Of a stretch of 64,000 nt of DNA, positions 1 to 9,250 are shown piece by piece (positions within the stretch are counted from its first letter, which is position 1; each line of letters begins with the position of its first letter). Position numbers and translations under genes: made by a program. The stretch is from DASWHR01 sp036398095. Its GTDB lineage: Bacteria; Actinomycetota; AC-67. The notes beneath the pieces were generated by a model, which worked only from the letters and a program-made list of their open reading frames with translations, searched no databases and had not been told where the DNA came from. The stretch is from assembly GCA_036398095.1 (NCBI GenBank), contig DASWHR010000024.1:33464-97463 (forward strand), in the 5' to 3' direction.

Positions 1-601
1 GGAAGCCGTGACGGTCGTCGGTGCGACGCGGGTGGTGCAGGCCCGCCGTCGCCTTGAAACGCACGCCCGCGTCGCGGCAGGCGGCGATCGTCGCGGCGAC
101 CGACCCGGCCGACGGAATGACATCGCCGCCGCACCGGATCTTGACGCCGATCCCGGTTTGCCCTTCGACCATCGTCACGACGGCGATTGCCGCGACGGGA
201 ATCTCGATGAACAGCGGCCATTCGCCGGCGCGGGCGAGCAATCCGGCGATGGCGTCTTCGGGCGGCGTCGCCGGCAACTTGGCCTCGGATTGCTCGATGA
301 TGATCGCTCCCGCGGAACGGACGGCTGCCTCACCGGCGCGCATCGCGGCATCGGCGGTGTCCAGGATGACGCTCACCCGGAACGGCTCGCCGCGCGCGTG
401 CTCGATCACGTCGCTTAGCTTGGAGGCGGAACACACGAACCGGCCGAGCATCCAGGCGTGCGGTCCGCCGCGCGCCCGGATGTGGCCGGCGGCCGCTTCC
501 GGCACGGGCAGCGAGGCCGGCGGGAACAACCCGGCATCGTCGAACAGGCCGCGCAGAAGGGTGCGTCGCGCGTCGACCGTGTCGGGATCGGGGGCGTTCA
601 C
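1..601 (-). CDS. Uncharacterised actinobacterial protein, 3' end off the left edge
   Basis: The reading frame is open from a GTG at 601 down to the window edge, giving about 200 residues. It begins in the same frame as, and just after, the TAG of the upstream gene (665-667); GTG 601 is the only usual start codon in between. Visible segments are LFDDAGLFPPASLPVPEA near the start, IKIR-like strand segments in the middle, and FKATAGLHHP near the cut end. That last motif recalls a family of actinobacterial proteins of about 290 residues with no assigned function that I know only as hypothetical. No signal peptide or membrane segment is visible. Codon use looks native. I do not assign a role. Confidence 0.75.
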   Translation of the reverse strand, partial: MNAPDPDTVDARRTLLRGLFDDAGLFPPASLPVPEAAAGHIRARGGPHAWMLGRFVCSASKLSDVIEHARGEPFRVSVILDTADAAMRAGEAAVRSAGAIIIEQSEAKLPATPPEDAIAGLLARAGEWPLFIEIPVAAIAVVTMVEGQTGIGVKIRCGGDVIPSAGSVAATIAACRDAGVRFKATAGLHHPRRTDDRHGF

Positions 602-664
602 GGCGCCAAAGCGTACTTCGGCCGGGGCCGCGATGCCCGCATCCCCCGGGCCGAAGTCGCCCCG

Positions 665-3460
665 CTACGGCAGCGGTGGAAGCGTTCCGCCACCGCGCAG
701 GTTCGGGCCCGACAGCAGCGGCGCGACCGCGCCTCGCGCTTCCGTGGACGATGCGCTGCGCACCCGGGCGCACAGATCGACGCAGCCGTCCACGAACGTG
801 GCCCACGCGCGCCCGTCGCCGTCGATCACGATGTCCAGGAAATCGAACGCGCCTTGACAACGTCCCGGCCCGCACGCCCCGCGAAACAGCGGATCGGTCA
901 GGTCCGATACCGTCGTCGCCGCGATCAGCGGATCGGCAGCGAGCGCATCGGTCATCGTGACGATGTACCCGTGGAACGCCGCCTTGCCATAGGCGCGCGC
1001 CGCGTAGCCGTAGTCGCTGGACGAGCCGAGGAAGCTGATCGCGACCGAGCCGGGCGCGCCGGCCTCCACCGAGGGGATGTTCGCCTCGACCAAGCCCGGC
1101 GGGCCGATCATCTTCGGCGCACTCCAGGTCATGCCACGGTCGGTGCTGGTTGCCAAATACGGCAGGCGGTTCCGCCCGATCCACACGTAGTAGAGGTTGC
1201 CGGCTTCGTCGGAAGCAACGGTCGTTTGCGTTCCGGTGGAGAGGACCTCGCCGCTGACGAGCACCTGCGTCCAGGTGGCGCCGTCGTCGTCGCTGATCGA
1301 CAGATACGGCCGTCCGCAGTGTCCCTTCGGCACGAACACGCGCCCGTCGGGATCGGTGATCGCGTGGCCGTGCAGACCGCCGCATTGTCCCGAGCCGGCA
1401 AGATAATCCGCTCGATCCTCGAACTCCATGCCGTCGGATTCTTGCGCGCGGGACGCGACGTCGGTGCCGACATAGGCGCTGCCGGCCGGCTCCCACGACA
1501 GCCCGCCGTCCCGGCTGCGCGCGCACGGCGATTGCGCGACCCAATTCGAGCAGTGATAGAGCACGTTCGGGTAGCCGTTGGTCGTCACGACGCGAGGCGA
1601 CCCCCCGACGATCGTCTGATGGTCGATCGGAGGAACGCCACACGCGATCGGATTCGTCGTCCAGGTTTCGCCGTCGTCGTCGGTGAAGGACAGGTACTGG
1701 CATGCGACCGTCAGGTCGAACGAGTACACGCGATCGGTTGCCGGGTCCACCCACACATATGGATCGAGCGTGAGCGGCGGCGCATCTTCGCCGCGTGGAT
1801 CTTTCGTTTGGATCTGTGTCCAGTCGCGGCCGTTGTTGCGCGATCGAACCAAGAGCGGGCTGCCCAGCACGCCGCCGGCCTGATCGAAGTCGCCGCCGAC
1901 GAAGAAGATGTCTCCGTCGGACTGCACGCCAATCGTCGGCTCGAACGCGTTGCCGCCGGTGAAGCGCAGCTCGGTCTGCGGGATCGACCCGGCCTCGGCC
2001 GGGTCCAGGCCGATGCCGCCGGCGCGATACAGCCACCCTCGTCCGGGATCCGGCTGCGACGACGGCGTGAGCGCGGGCGCCGCGAGCGGCGCGCCGCCTT
2101 CGCCCGCATCGATCGCAAGGATCGCATCCCCGCCGGTGCGCCCTTCGCCTTGCGTGGCGACGATCAGTTCGCCGGCCGGCGAGAATGCCAGGTTGATCGG
2201 GCCGCCCACGTCGGTCGCGACCGTCTGCAGCGTCGGCCCGCTCGCGACGCGGATCACCCGGCCGGTCGACCCGGATCCGACGTAGACGGCGCCACTCGCG
2301 CCGACCGCGATGCCTTCCGGCACGTCGGTGCCGGTCGCGACTACCGTCGTGACGCCGCCGGTCCCCGGGTCGACGGCTACGATGCGCTTGGCGGCGCCGC
2401 CCACGGCCACGAGCACCTCGCCGCCGAGACCGATCGCGACGCCGGCGGGGACGTCGGCAAGCGATGCGAGCGTCGTCCACGATCCGTCCGTGGCCACGGC
2501 CAGCAAACGCTTGCCGGCGCGGTCGGCGACGTAGAGCGTGCCGGCCGAATCGAACGCGATGCCGGCCGGGACGCCGAGCCCGCGCGCGTACACGCCGCCG
2601 GTCGCGCCGGCAAAGCGGATCTCGCCGAGGTCGGCGACGCCGTAGAAGATCGTGCCGTTGCCGTCCACCGCGACCCCGCCGACGCCGCGAGTGAATCCGC
2701 CCGCGACGACGCCCGAGGCGAGCACTTCGGCCGGACGGCCGCCGTCGATGCGAACCAGATCGCCGGTTCCCGCATTCGCCGCGATCAGATCCGCGCCGCG
2801 GTATGCGACCCCAGCCGGATCGTCCAACGCGGGCAGCGTGCCGATCAGCGGCAGCAAGTCGAACGACATCCCCGAGGGAAACTCAGTCGAGTCGAACATG
2901 ATCTGCGCCGGCGCTTGCTCATCTTCGGCGGTGCGCGCGGCGATGTTGAGCACGATCTCGTTTTCGATCGGCGTGACCAGGCCGTCGAATGCGACGTCCA
3001 CGCGCGTCGGAACTGCGGCGATCACGTCGACCGTGCGAACCGCCATGGGCGAGGCGGCGCCGATGCCGCCGTCCCCGAACAAGCTCACCTCGATGGTGAG
3101 CGCGCCGGGGGCGAGCACCCAGAACGAGACCGTCGGCTCTTCGATCACCCCGCTGATCGCGCCGCCCCAATAGGCGTTGAGGAAGTTCTTGCGGAAGTTC
3201 AGGTTGCCGCCGCCGGTGGAGGTCGCGATCTTGGGCGCGGTCTCGGTGGGCGGGTCGGTGTCCATCGTCGGGCCGGGCCCCGCGCCCGAGAACTCGGCGG
3301 CCTCGTCCAGCGTCGCGGCCGGCGACGTGCCGTGCAGATATAGCGTCGTCGGCGTGCCGCCGCCTTCGGCGAGCGCGCGTTGCGGCGCCGGCCCCCCGGC
3401 GGCGAGCGTCGCGGCGACGATGACGGCGAGCGCGAGCATGGAGCCCAGGCGGCGTCTCAT
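665..3460 (-). CDS. Secreted beta-propeller protein with NHL/SMP-30-like and BNR/sialidase-like repeats
   Basis: 931 residues. A signal peptide (MRRRLGSMLALAVIVAATLAA) is followed by a beta-sandwich-like region to about residue 200. Residues 210-470 then repeat short blade motifs such as PAGIAFDSAGTLYVADR and PEGIAVGASGAVYVG, typical of NHL/SMP-30 six-blade propellers. A C-terminal half follows with BNR (Asp-box) signatures SFTDDDGETW, SRDGGLSW, SDDDGATW and STDRGMTW, the fold used by sialidases and other exo-acting surface proteins. An Asp-box fold alone does not prove sialidase activity and I do not identify a catalytic Arg triad. The start is supported by a GGGAGG Shine-Dalgarno 10 nt upstream. 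It lies downstream of the two-component genes on the same strand with a gap of about 120 bp. Confidence 0.85.
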   Translation of the reverse strand: MRRRLGSMLALAVIVAATLAAGGPAPQRALAEGGGTPTTLYLHGTSPAATLDEAAEFSGAGPGPTMDTDPPTETAPKIATSTGGGNLNFRKNFLNAYWGGAISGVIEEPTVSFWVLAPGALTIEVSLFGDGGIGAASPMAVRTVDVIAAVPTRVDVAFDGLVTPIENEIVLNIAARTAEDEQAPAQIMFDSTEFPSGMSFDLLPLIGTLPALDDPAGVAYRGADLIAANAGTGDLVRIDGGRPAEVLASGVVAGGFTRGVGGVAVDGNGTIFYGVADLGEIRFAGATGGVYARGLGVPAGIAFDSAGTLYVADRAGKRLLAVATDGSWTTLASLADVPAGVAIGLGGEVLVAVGGAAKRIVAVDPGTGGVTTVVATGTDVPEGIAVGASGAVYVGSGSTGRVIRVASGPTLQTVATDVGGPINLAFSPAGELIVATQGEGRTGGDAILAIDAGEGGAPLAAPALTPSSQPDPGRGWLYRAGGIGLDPAEAGSIPQTELRFTGGNAFEPTIGVQSDGDIFFVGGDFDQAGGVLGSPLLVRSRNNGRDWTQIQTKDPRGEDAPPLTLDPYVWVDPATDRVYSFDLTVACQYLSFTDDDGETWTTNPIACGVPPIDHQTIVGGSPRVVTTNGYPNVLYHCSNWVAQSPCARSRDGGLSWEPAGSAYVGTDVASRAQESDGMEFEDRADYLAGSGQCGGLHGHAITDPDGRVFVPKGHCGRPYLSISDDDGATWTQVLVSGEVLSTGTQTTVASDEAGNLYYVWIGRNRLPYLATSTDRGMTWSAPKMIGPPGLVEANIPSVEAGAPGSVAISFLGSSSDYGYAARAYGKAAFHGYIVTMTDALAADPLIAATTVSDLTDPLFRGACGPGRCQGAFDFLDIVIDGDGRAWATFVDGCVDLCARVRSASSTEARGAVAPLLSGPNLRGGGTLPPLP

Positions 3461-3579
3461 GACGGGTGAACCTCCCTGATCGATGGCCCTTCGATATCCG
3501 ATCTCCTAGAGGCGGAGGTTCTGCGACAAAGGGGGTGATTCCTGCCGCGCTCGCGGAATTCGATGGTGGCCGCCGCCGC

Positions 3580-4935
3580 TTATGCAGGATCGGGGCCGGG
3601 CGGCCATCGCCACGCGGGCCATTCGATGCGCGCGACCGTGCCGCCGCCCGGTCGCGGATCCAGCTTGAGCGTGGCCGACGAGCGCGCGCACAGACGAGCC
3701 CCGATCGCTAGACCGAGCCCGTGCCCCGGCTCTTTGCGCGCACCTCGGTAGAACGGCGCGAAGACGCGCTCGCGATCGTCGTCGGGGATCCCCGGTCCAC
3801 GGTCGGCGACGTCGATGACGACCGTATCGCCCGTGCCGGAGACCGACACCAGGACGTCGGTGCCCGAGGATGAGAACTTGACGGCGTTGTCCAAGACGTT
3901 GAACAGCACCTCTTCGAACGCGCCTGCGGGCGCAGCCAGGACTGCCTCGGACGGCTCGCCTTCGAAGCGCAACGCGATGCGGCGGAGTTCGGCGAGCGGC
4001 AGGACGCGACCGAGAGCCTCGCGCACGGCTTGCGCGACCGGCAACGGCCGCGGCTCGGGCCGGCTCTCGGTCGCCGACAGATCGAGCAGCCGCCGGGTCA
4101 GCGCCGTCAAGCGGTCGACTTCCTCGCTCATTTCGTCGAGATCTTGCAGCGCCTGCGGATCCGTGACCGCGTCGAGCGCGCGGATCTCGTCGATGCGAAT
4201 CTTGATCGCCGCAAGCGGCGTCCGCAGTTGATGCGATGCAGCCGCGACGAAGTCCTTCTCGCGACGAAGCAGCCGCCCGATCTCGGATCCCATCTCGTTG
4301 AGCCGAGCGGCGAGCGCGGCGATCTCGTCGGGGCCTTCCACCGGAATCGCAGCGTCCCACCGGCCTTCGCCCAATCGCGACGCTCCCTCAGCGACGGATT
4401 CGAGCCGGCGCGTGATGCGCGCCGCGAGCGTCGCACCCACGACCACGGCCACGGCCATCGTCAGCGCGCCGATGCCGATCGCGATCAGCCAGGTCTCGCG
4501 GTTGAGCCGTTCCACCGGATCGAGCGAAGCCGACACCCACAGAATGCGATCGAGTTGCTGGACCGGCGCGGCCATGAACAGGCGCCGGCCGAGCGGCGAT
4601 TCGCCGAAGCGATGCTCGGGCGAGCCGGCGCGCGCCGCGTCGATCTCTGCCCCGGCGGGCTCGCCTTCGGGGAACGCCTCTGACCGTGTGGGCCCGGTGC
4701 TTGACCCACCGATCAGCCATGCCGCGTCACCGCTGGATCGCGGATAGCGCTCGTTGATGGTGTTGGGGGCGCGCGCGACTGAATCGGCGACGCGAAGCGC
4801 CTGCGCCACGCGCTGCTCGACGAAGGATGCAAGGTTTGCTCGCGACGACGCGACACCCAGCGGCACGATCGTGGCCGTCACAAGCGCAGCGGCGAAGACA
4901 GCGAAGACGACGACGAGCTGCCGGCGGAGCGTCAT
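3580..4935 (-). CDS. Membrane sensor histidine kinase
   Basis: 451 residues. TM helix at about 8-30, an extracytoplasmic sensor region to about 155, a second TM (LIAIGIGALTMAVAVVVGATLAA), then a HAMP linker, the dimerisation/phosphoacceptor helix with AAASHQLRTPLAAIK (phosphorylated His in SHQLRTP), and a HATPase_c domain with N box (NVLDNAVKF), G1 box (DRGPGIP), F box (FAPFYRG) and G2 box (GHGLGLAI). It phosphorylates the partner response regulator encoded immediately upstream; the two genes overlap by four bases (ATGA at 4932-4935), indicating translational coupling. The sensed signal is unknown. The large secreted protease and propeller genes on either side are on the same strand and could be targets, which is inference only. 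Confidence 0.93.
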   Translation of the reverse strand: MTLRRQLVVVFAVFAAALVTATIVPLGVASSRANLASFVEQRVAQALRVADSVARAPNTINERYPRSSGDAAWLIGGSSTGPTRSEAFPEGEPAGAEIDAARAGSPEHRFGESPLGRRLFMAAPVQQLDRILWVSASLDPVERLNRETWLIAIGIGALTMAVAVVVGATLAARITRRLESVAEGASRLGEGRWDAAIPVEGPDEIAALAARLNEMGSEIGRLLRREKDFVAAASHQLRTPLAAIKIRIDEIRALDAVTDPQALQDLDEMSEEVDRLTALTRRLLDLSATESRPEPRPLPVAQAVREALGRVLPLAELRRIALRFEGEPSEAVLAAPAGAFEEVLFNVLDNAVKFSSSGTDVLVSVSGTGDTVVIDVADRGPGIPDDDRERVFAPFYRGARKEPGHGLGLAIGARLCARSSATLKLDPRPGGGTVARIEWPAWRWPPGPDPA

Positions 4936-5645
4936 GAATCGACGAGCCGGAAGCCGACGCCTCGGACGGTTTCGATGTAGAGGGGCCGCTTCGAATCGTC
5001 CCCGATCTTCTTGCGTAGCCAGGACATGTGCACGTCGAGCGTCTTGCCGCTGTCGTCCCGGTTCATCCGCCAGATCGCATCGATCAGATCTTTGCGGCGC
5101 ACAAGGTTGCCGCGCTGCGCCATCACCGTGCGAAGCAACTCGAACTCCTTGCGGGAAAGGTGCAGTTCGGCGCCGTCCTTGTAGGCGCGGAACGCACCGA
5201 GATCCAGGCGCAGATCCTTGAAGGACAGCTCGTTGCGAACGCCACGATCCGACGAACCCCGGCGGCCGACGGCGTGGACGCGGGCAAGCAGCTCCGGCAA
5301 GCTGAACGGCTTGACGACGTAGTCGTCGGCGCCGAGCTCAAGTCCTGCGACCCGCTCGGCTTCCTCGCCGCGCGCGGTCACGATGATGATCGGCACCCCG
5401 GAGCCGCTACGGATGGTTCGCGCGACGTCGCGGCCGTCCATATCGGGAAGCATCAGGTCAAGCAGGATCACGCTCGGCTCCCAGGACGCGGCTAGTGCGA
5501 GCGCCTGCGATCCGGTGTCGCAGACGGCGACCTCGTAGCCTTCGCGTCTGAGCGCGCGACGAACGGGTCCGACGATCGACGCCTCGTCCTCGACGACGAG
5601 CACCCGGCGCGCTCCGTCGGCGCCACCTTCCTTCGCGGCGATCAT
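4932..5645 (-). CDS. OmpR/PhoB-family response regulator
   Basis: 237 residues from ATG 5645; the frame is open further upstream, but that part overlaps the end of the protease gene and is low-complexity Arg-rich sequence, so I reject it. The receiver domain starts at about residue 14 (VLVVEDEASIV, acidic pocket), with phosphoacceptor Asp in LLDLMLPDMDG, the conserved Thr in VTARG and Lys in VVKPFSLPELLARV. The C-terminal winged-helix DNA-binding domain contains LSRKEFELLRTVMAQRGNLVRRKDL and the recognition/wing stretch VDVHMSWLRKKIGDD-like (here LDVHMSWLRKKIGDD). It acts as a transcription regulator controlled by the histidine kinase whose gene it overlaps by four bases. Confidence 0.94.
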   Translation of the reverse strand: MIAAKEGGADGARRVLVVEDEASIVGPVRRALRREGYEVAVCDTGSQALALAASWEPSVILLDLMLPDMDGRDVARTIRSGSGVPIIIVTARGEEAERVAGLELGADDYVVKPFSLPELLARVHAVGRRGSSDRGVRNELSFKDLRLDLGAFRAYKDGAELHLSRKEFELLRTVMAQRGNLVRRKDLIDAIWRMNRDDSGKTLDVHMSWLRKKIGDDSKRPLYIETVRGVGFRLVDS

Positions 5646-5694
5646 TCCCAGAGAATGCAGGACGCCGTCGGGGAAGTAAAACGGTCTCGCCCGG

Positions 5695-8600
5695 CTACGG
5701 GTGAGATGCCCGTTCGCGTCGCCGTCGCAGCATCGCCGCCCCTGCCGCCGCGAGCGCGACCGGCAGCAGGCCGGCCCAGGGCCCGCCGACGCCGGTGGCC
5801 GGGAGCGCCGCCCGGCCGATGCCCAGCACCTGCGCGCCGACCGTGACCCGGACCGCATCGCTTTGGCTCACGCGCCGGTCTTGGAGCGCGCGCACGTAGA
5901 TCGTGTGCACGCCGGCCGGAACGGACACGACCACGTTCCAGGGCTGCGCCTTGAGTTCGCCGGCGTCGCCGAGGGTCGCGGCGATCGGCGAACCGAACCA
6001 GGGATCGTCGACCGAGACCTCGACCTTGCGAAGCGACTCGGACTCGACGTCGCCGAACGTCGCCGAACCGGCGAGCGACACGGCCGTCGACGTGAGCGCC
6101 GCCAGATTCTGCGGCGAATCGATCACGGCGAGCAGATCCGCGCCCGACGCGCCGGGCGCCGGCGTGAATGACACGACCGACGCGTGATCGTCCTCGTAGC
6201 CGAAGTAGGTGCCTTCGCTCGACCGAACCGCGACTTGGAACGTGAGCCGCTCGTGCGCGCCCACGGGCCGCTCGGTCGCGAAGCGGATCGGCACTTCGGT
6301 CCAGCAGCCGGGCAGGCCGGCGCGACACTTGACCGCCGCGGCATCAACGACGGGAACGATCTCCGACGAACCGGATCCGACGATGCGCTTGCCGGCGAGC
6401 ACCTGTCCGGACGCGACCAACGCCATCGGATGGTCCATGGTCAGATACAGCGTCGCCTCGACGCCCGAGCCGGCCGGAAGGAAGCGCCCGACCGGCGCGT
6501 CGGATGCCCAGATTCCGACGGGCCGGAAGTAGGCGGCCACGGTCGTGGCGCGAGCGTTCGGGCACGGCTCGTTGTCGCCGTCGGTGTCGTTGCGGTCCAT
6601 GAACGTGTAGCCGGTGTGCGGGAACGCGCCAGCCGGATCGGCCGGAGGCGCGAACTCGGGACAGCCGCCGCGATGATGCAGGAAGTAGTCGATCGACGTG
6701 CCGGCAGGCAGCGCCGGAGTTCTTCCGTCGGGCAGGCCGCCGATCGCGTCGGGATCGACGATCTGCTCGGGAGCGGTCGCCGCGCCGGCCAGGTCGCCCG
6801 GATTGCCGACGGTATCGTCGCCCGAGTTCCACTCGCCCCACATCGCGGTGCGAACCTGCGCGTCGTAGGCGAAGAACGTGTCTTCGACGGGCCGCTCGGG
6901 CAACGGCGCCCGGCCGAGCGCGACCTCGATCGCGTACGTCGCGCTTTCCGGCGTCGCCAGGCCGTAGCCGCCCATCAGGAAATCGCTCGACCGGGGTCCC
7001 GGCCACGTATGCGTGTACGGCGGAACCGGAACGCCTTCCTCGCCGAACGGCGAGGCCGTGTGGAAGATGATTCGCCACAGCTCGGCACGAGTGAGCGCAC
7101 CGTCGCGCAAGAAAACGCTGCCGGCGATCGGCGTGCCCTTGGCGACGACCTGGCCGGGACGCTGTCCGGCGCCGGTGTCGCCGATCGCGCGACGCACCTC
7201 CCGAAGGACCTGCCCGAACACGCCGGCGGTGAGCGGCGTCGCCGCCGAGGTTCCGCCGAAGTTGCACATGCTCACGGTTCCTTCCTTGCAGGCCGCCGGG
7301 ATCGTCCCGTCGCCCCAGGAAGAGATGTCCACCGGCGCGGCATCGCCGTTGATCGGACGCCGGTTGTCGGTGCGCGCGGCGCCGACGACGACGTGCCAGT
7401 CGGGTCCGGCGCTGGCCGAGGTATAGGTGCTCATCGGAGCGTCGAAGGCGTTGCCGAATCCGTTGCCCGCTGCGAACAGGATCGTCTGGCCGCGCTCGGC
7501 CGCGACCTTTGACGCTTCGGGATCGAAGACGCCGAAGCCGACGTTGCCGGCGGTCCCGACGCTCATCGACACCAGATCGATCCACGACTGGGTCACCAAG
7601 TAGTCATCGCCTTGAAGACCCTCGGCGAAGACCAGCAGGCACGCCGGACAGTTCCCGTAGCGGTTTCCGATCGACACGCTCGAGGACTCGGTGCCGTGAC
7701 CGTCGTCGTCAAGGATCGGTCGCGTGTCGTCGGAGGCGTTGCTGCCGGACGAGTCGGTCCAGTCGATCGCCCCGACGATCTTTGTGCCGGGGATCCAGTA
7801 GAGCTTCTGGAACTCGATCGCGTCGCGCGTCCACAGATCCTTGTCTTCCTCGGGCAGGTATCCCTTGCCGAGCGTGATCGGGATCGCCGGCGTCGCAGCC
7901 GGGTACCCCGGGATGTAGGCGCTCGGATGCTTCGAGAAACCCTCGGTGATCCGCAGCACTTCCGGATCCGGGTACGACGCGGCCGAGAACTCGTCGTGGT
8001 ACGGGTTGATGCCGGAGTCGCCGATACCGACGATCACGAGCGGGCTGGTATTCTGCGCGATCTCACCGGGACGAACAACGCTTACGCCGACCGTGCGGCG
8101 AACTTCGAAGCCGCTCTTGACCGCTTTCACTGTGGCCAGATGCGTGCCGCGCGCGAACGCCCCGCGCACCGTCGCGCCCGCAGCTTCGAACGAGCCGTCG
8201 AAGTCAAGATCCCACGCTGCCGTCGTGCCGGAGGAGGTCTTGGCCGAAAGCGTTTGCGGAGCGCCGGTCGCGAAGCGAAGCACCGGCGGCACGTCGATGG
8301 CGGGCAGCGGGCTCGCGCCGGGCGCCCGCACGATGCCCACGGTCAAACGAAACTCTTCGTTGGCGTTGGCGAAGCCGGCGACGATCGCCGTGTAGCTGCC
8401 CGGCTTGGGCTTGTCGATCGAGATCTTCTCCGGGTCGGCCGCCGTCGCACCGCTGGCGATCTCGGCGTAGGCGGGATCGGGTCCCTCGACGTACAAGTCG
8501 TAGTCGTAGAGGCCGAACAGGCCGAGCGGATCCGTCTCGTGCGTGTCCCACTCGAGCAGCAACTCCAGGCGCAGCACGCCGGCCGGAACGGTGAACGGAT

Positions 8601-9063
8601 ACTCCTTCGTCTGCCCGTCGGGCGAGTCGGCGCCCGGATCGAACAGCAGCTCGTCCGGAACGCCGAACGGCGGCGTGTCGGAGGCTTCCATGATCGTTCG
8701 CGGCTCGGTTTCGAAAACGCGGATCTTGACCTCGTCCCAGGCGGTCGTGCCGGATGCATCGGTGACGGTCACGCGAAGCAGGTAGTCGCCGGTGGTCATG
8801 CCGTCGGTGGTGAACACCGTCGATGCGTTCGCAGGATCGACGAACCGCGAGGCGCCGCCGGGGCCGCTCCATCGGAACTCATAGGGCGCGCGCCCGCCCC
8901 ACGCCATACCGCTGAGCCCGTGCGCCTGCCCGGCCGGAAGGAACGCCGAGTCGCCGGCGTCGGCGATCAGGCGCGCACCCGCAGACGGCGGTGAGGACGC
9001 GGCGCCGGCCGGCACGATCGCGGCGAGCAAGGCAATGACGGCAACGAGACGCTTGATCTTCAT
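5695..9063 (-). CDS. Secreted, cell-wall-anchored subtilisin-like serine protease (S8) with PKD domain
   Basis: 1122 residues. Signal peptide 1-22, a PKD/Ig-like domain at about 30-120, a jelly-roll-like region at about 130-330, then the S8 catalytic domain. By position the triad is Asp349 (VGIGDSGINPYH), His456 (DDDGHGTES) and Ser606 (GGTSAATP), with the oxyanion Asn534 (AAGNGFGN), so all catalytic residues are present. Beta-rich C-terminal modules follow, and the protein ends in LPATG (about 1087-1091), a hydrophobic stretch and RRRRE, a classical sortase sorting signal. It should be exported, processed and linked to the wall. Shine-Dalgarno GGAGA lies 8 nt before ATG 9063. No propeptide inhibitor domain or sortase gene is evident in this window. 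Confidence 0.92.
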   Translation of the reverse strand: MKIKRLVAVIALLAAIVPAGAASSPPSAGARLIADAGDSAFLPAGQAHGLSGMAWGGRAPYEFRWSGPGGASRFVDPANASTVFTTDGMTTGDYLLRVTVTDASGTTAWDEVKIRVFETEPRTIMEASDTPPFGVPDELLFDPGADSPDGQTKEYPFTVPAGVLRLELLLEWDTHETDPLGLFGLYDYDLYVEGPDPAYAEIASGATAADPEKISIDKPKPGSYTAIVAGFANANEEFRLTVGIVRAPGASPLPAIDVPPVLRFATGAPQTLSAKTSSGTTAAWDLDFDGSFEAAGATVRGAFARGTHLATVKAVKSGFEVRRTVGVSVVRPGEIAQNTSPLVIVGIGDSGINPYHDEFSAASYPDPEVLRITEGFSKHPSAYIPGYPAATPAIPITLGKGYLPEEDKDLWTRDAIEFQKLYWIPGTKIVGAIDWTDSSGSNASDDTRPILDDDGHGTESSSVSIGNRYGNCPACLLVFAEGLQGDDYLVTQSWIDLVSMSVGTAGNVGFGVFDPEASKVAAERGQTILFAAGNGFGNAFDAPMSTYTSASAGPDWHVVVGAARTDNRRPINGDAAPVDISSWGDGTIPAACKEGTVSMCNFGGTSAATPLTAGVFGQVLREVRRAIGDTGAGQRPGQVVAKGTPIAGSVFLRDGALTRAELWRIIFHTASPFGEEGVPVPPYTHTWPGPRSSDFLMGGYGLATPESATYAIEVALGRAPLPERPVEDTFFAYDAQVRTAMWGEWNSGDDTVGNPGDLAGAATAPEQIVDPDAIGGLPDGRTPALPAGTSIDYFLHHRGGCPEFAPPADPAGAFPHTGYTFMDRNDTDGDNEPCPNARATTVAAYFRPVGIWASDAPVGRFLPAGSGVEATLYLTMDHPMALVASGQVLAGKRIVGSGSSEIVPVVDAAAVKCRAGLPGCWTEVPIRFATERPVGAHERLTFQVAVRSSEGTYFGYEDDHASVVSFTPAPGASGADLLAVIDSPQNLAALTSTAVSLAGSATFGDVESESLRKVEVSVDDPWFGSPIAATLGDAGELKAQPWNVVVSVPAGVHTIYVRALQDRRVSQSDAVRVTVGAQVLGIGRAALPATGVGGPWAGLLPVALAAAGAAMLRRRRERASHP

Positions 9064-9250
9064 GCGGAAGTCTCCAACGAAGCGGACGCGCCAACCCCTG
9101 GGCGTCGAATCCCAACCCCTTCAGTATGAAGGGTCCCGGCTCGTCCTGCGACAGGGCATTCGACCGCGTTACGGCACGAGCGCGCGATACGGCACGACTT
9201 CGCGCTTCGGTGCGTATCGGCGCATCCCGGCCGCGACGCCCGGATCGCGC

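Noticed and set aside
330..3343. Long Arg-rich and Ala-rich frames on both strands over the first gene (for example 458-3343 plus, 330-2480 minus)
   Set aside because: Frame shadows of the 931-residue propeller gene: no domain patterns, compositions dominated by R/A/D as expected from out-of-frame reading of high-GC DNA.
9186..9218. Imperfect inverted repeat GATACGGCAC/GTGCGTATC in the gap 9064-9250
   Set aside because: One bulge and no T-run; it could be a weak terminator for the gene at 9251-9808 but support is thin.
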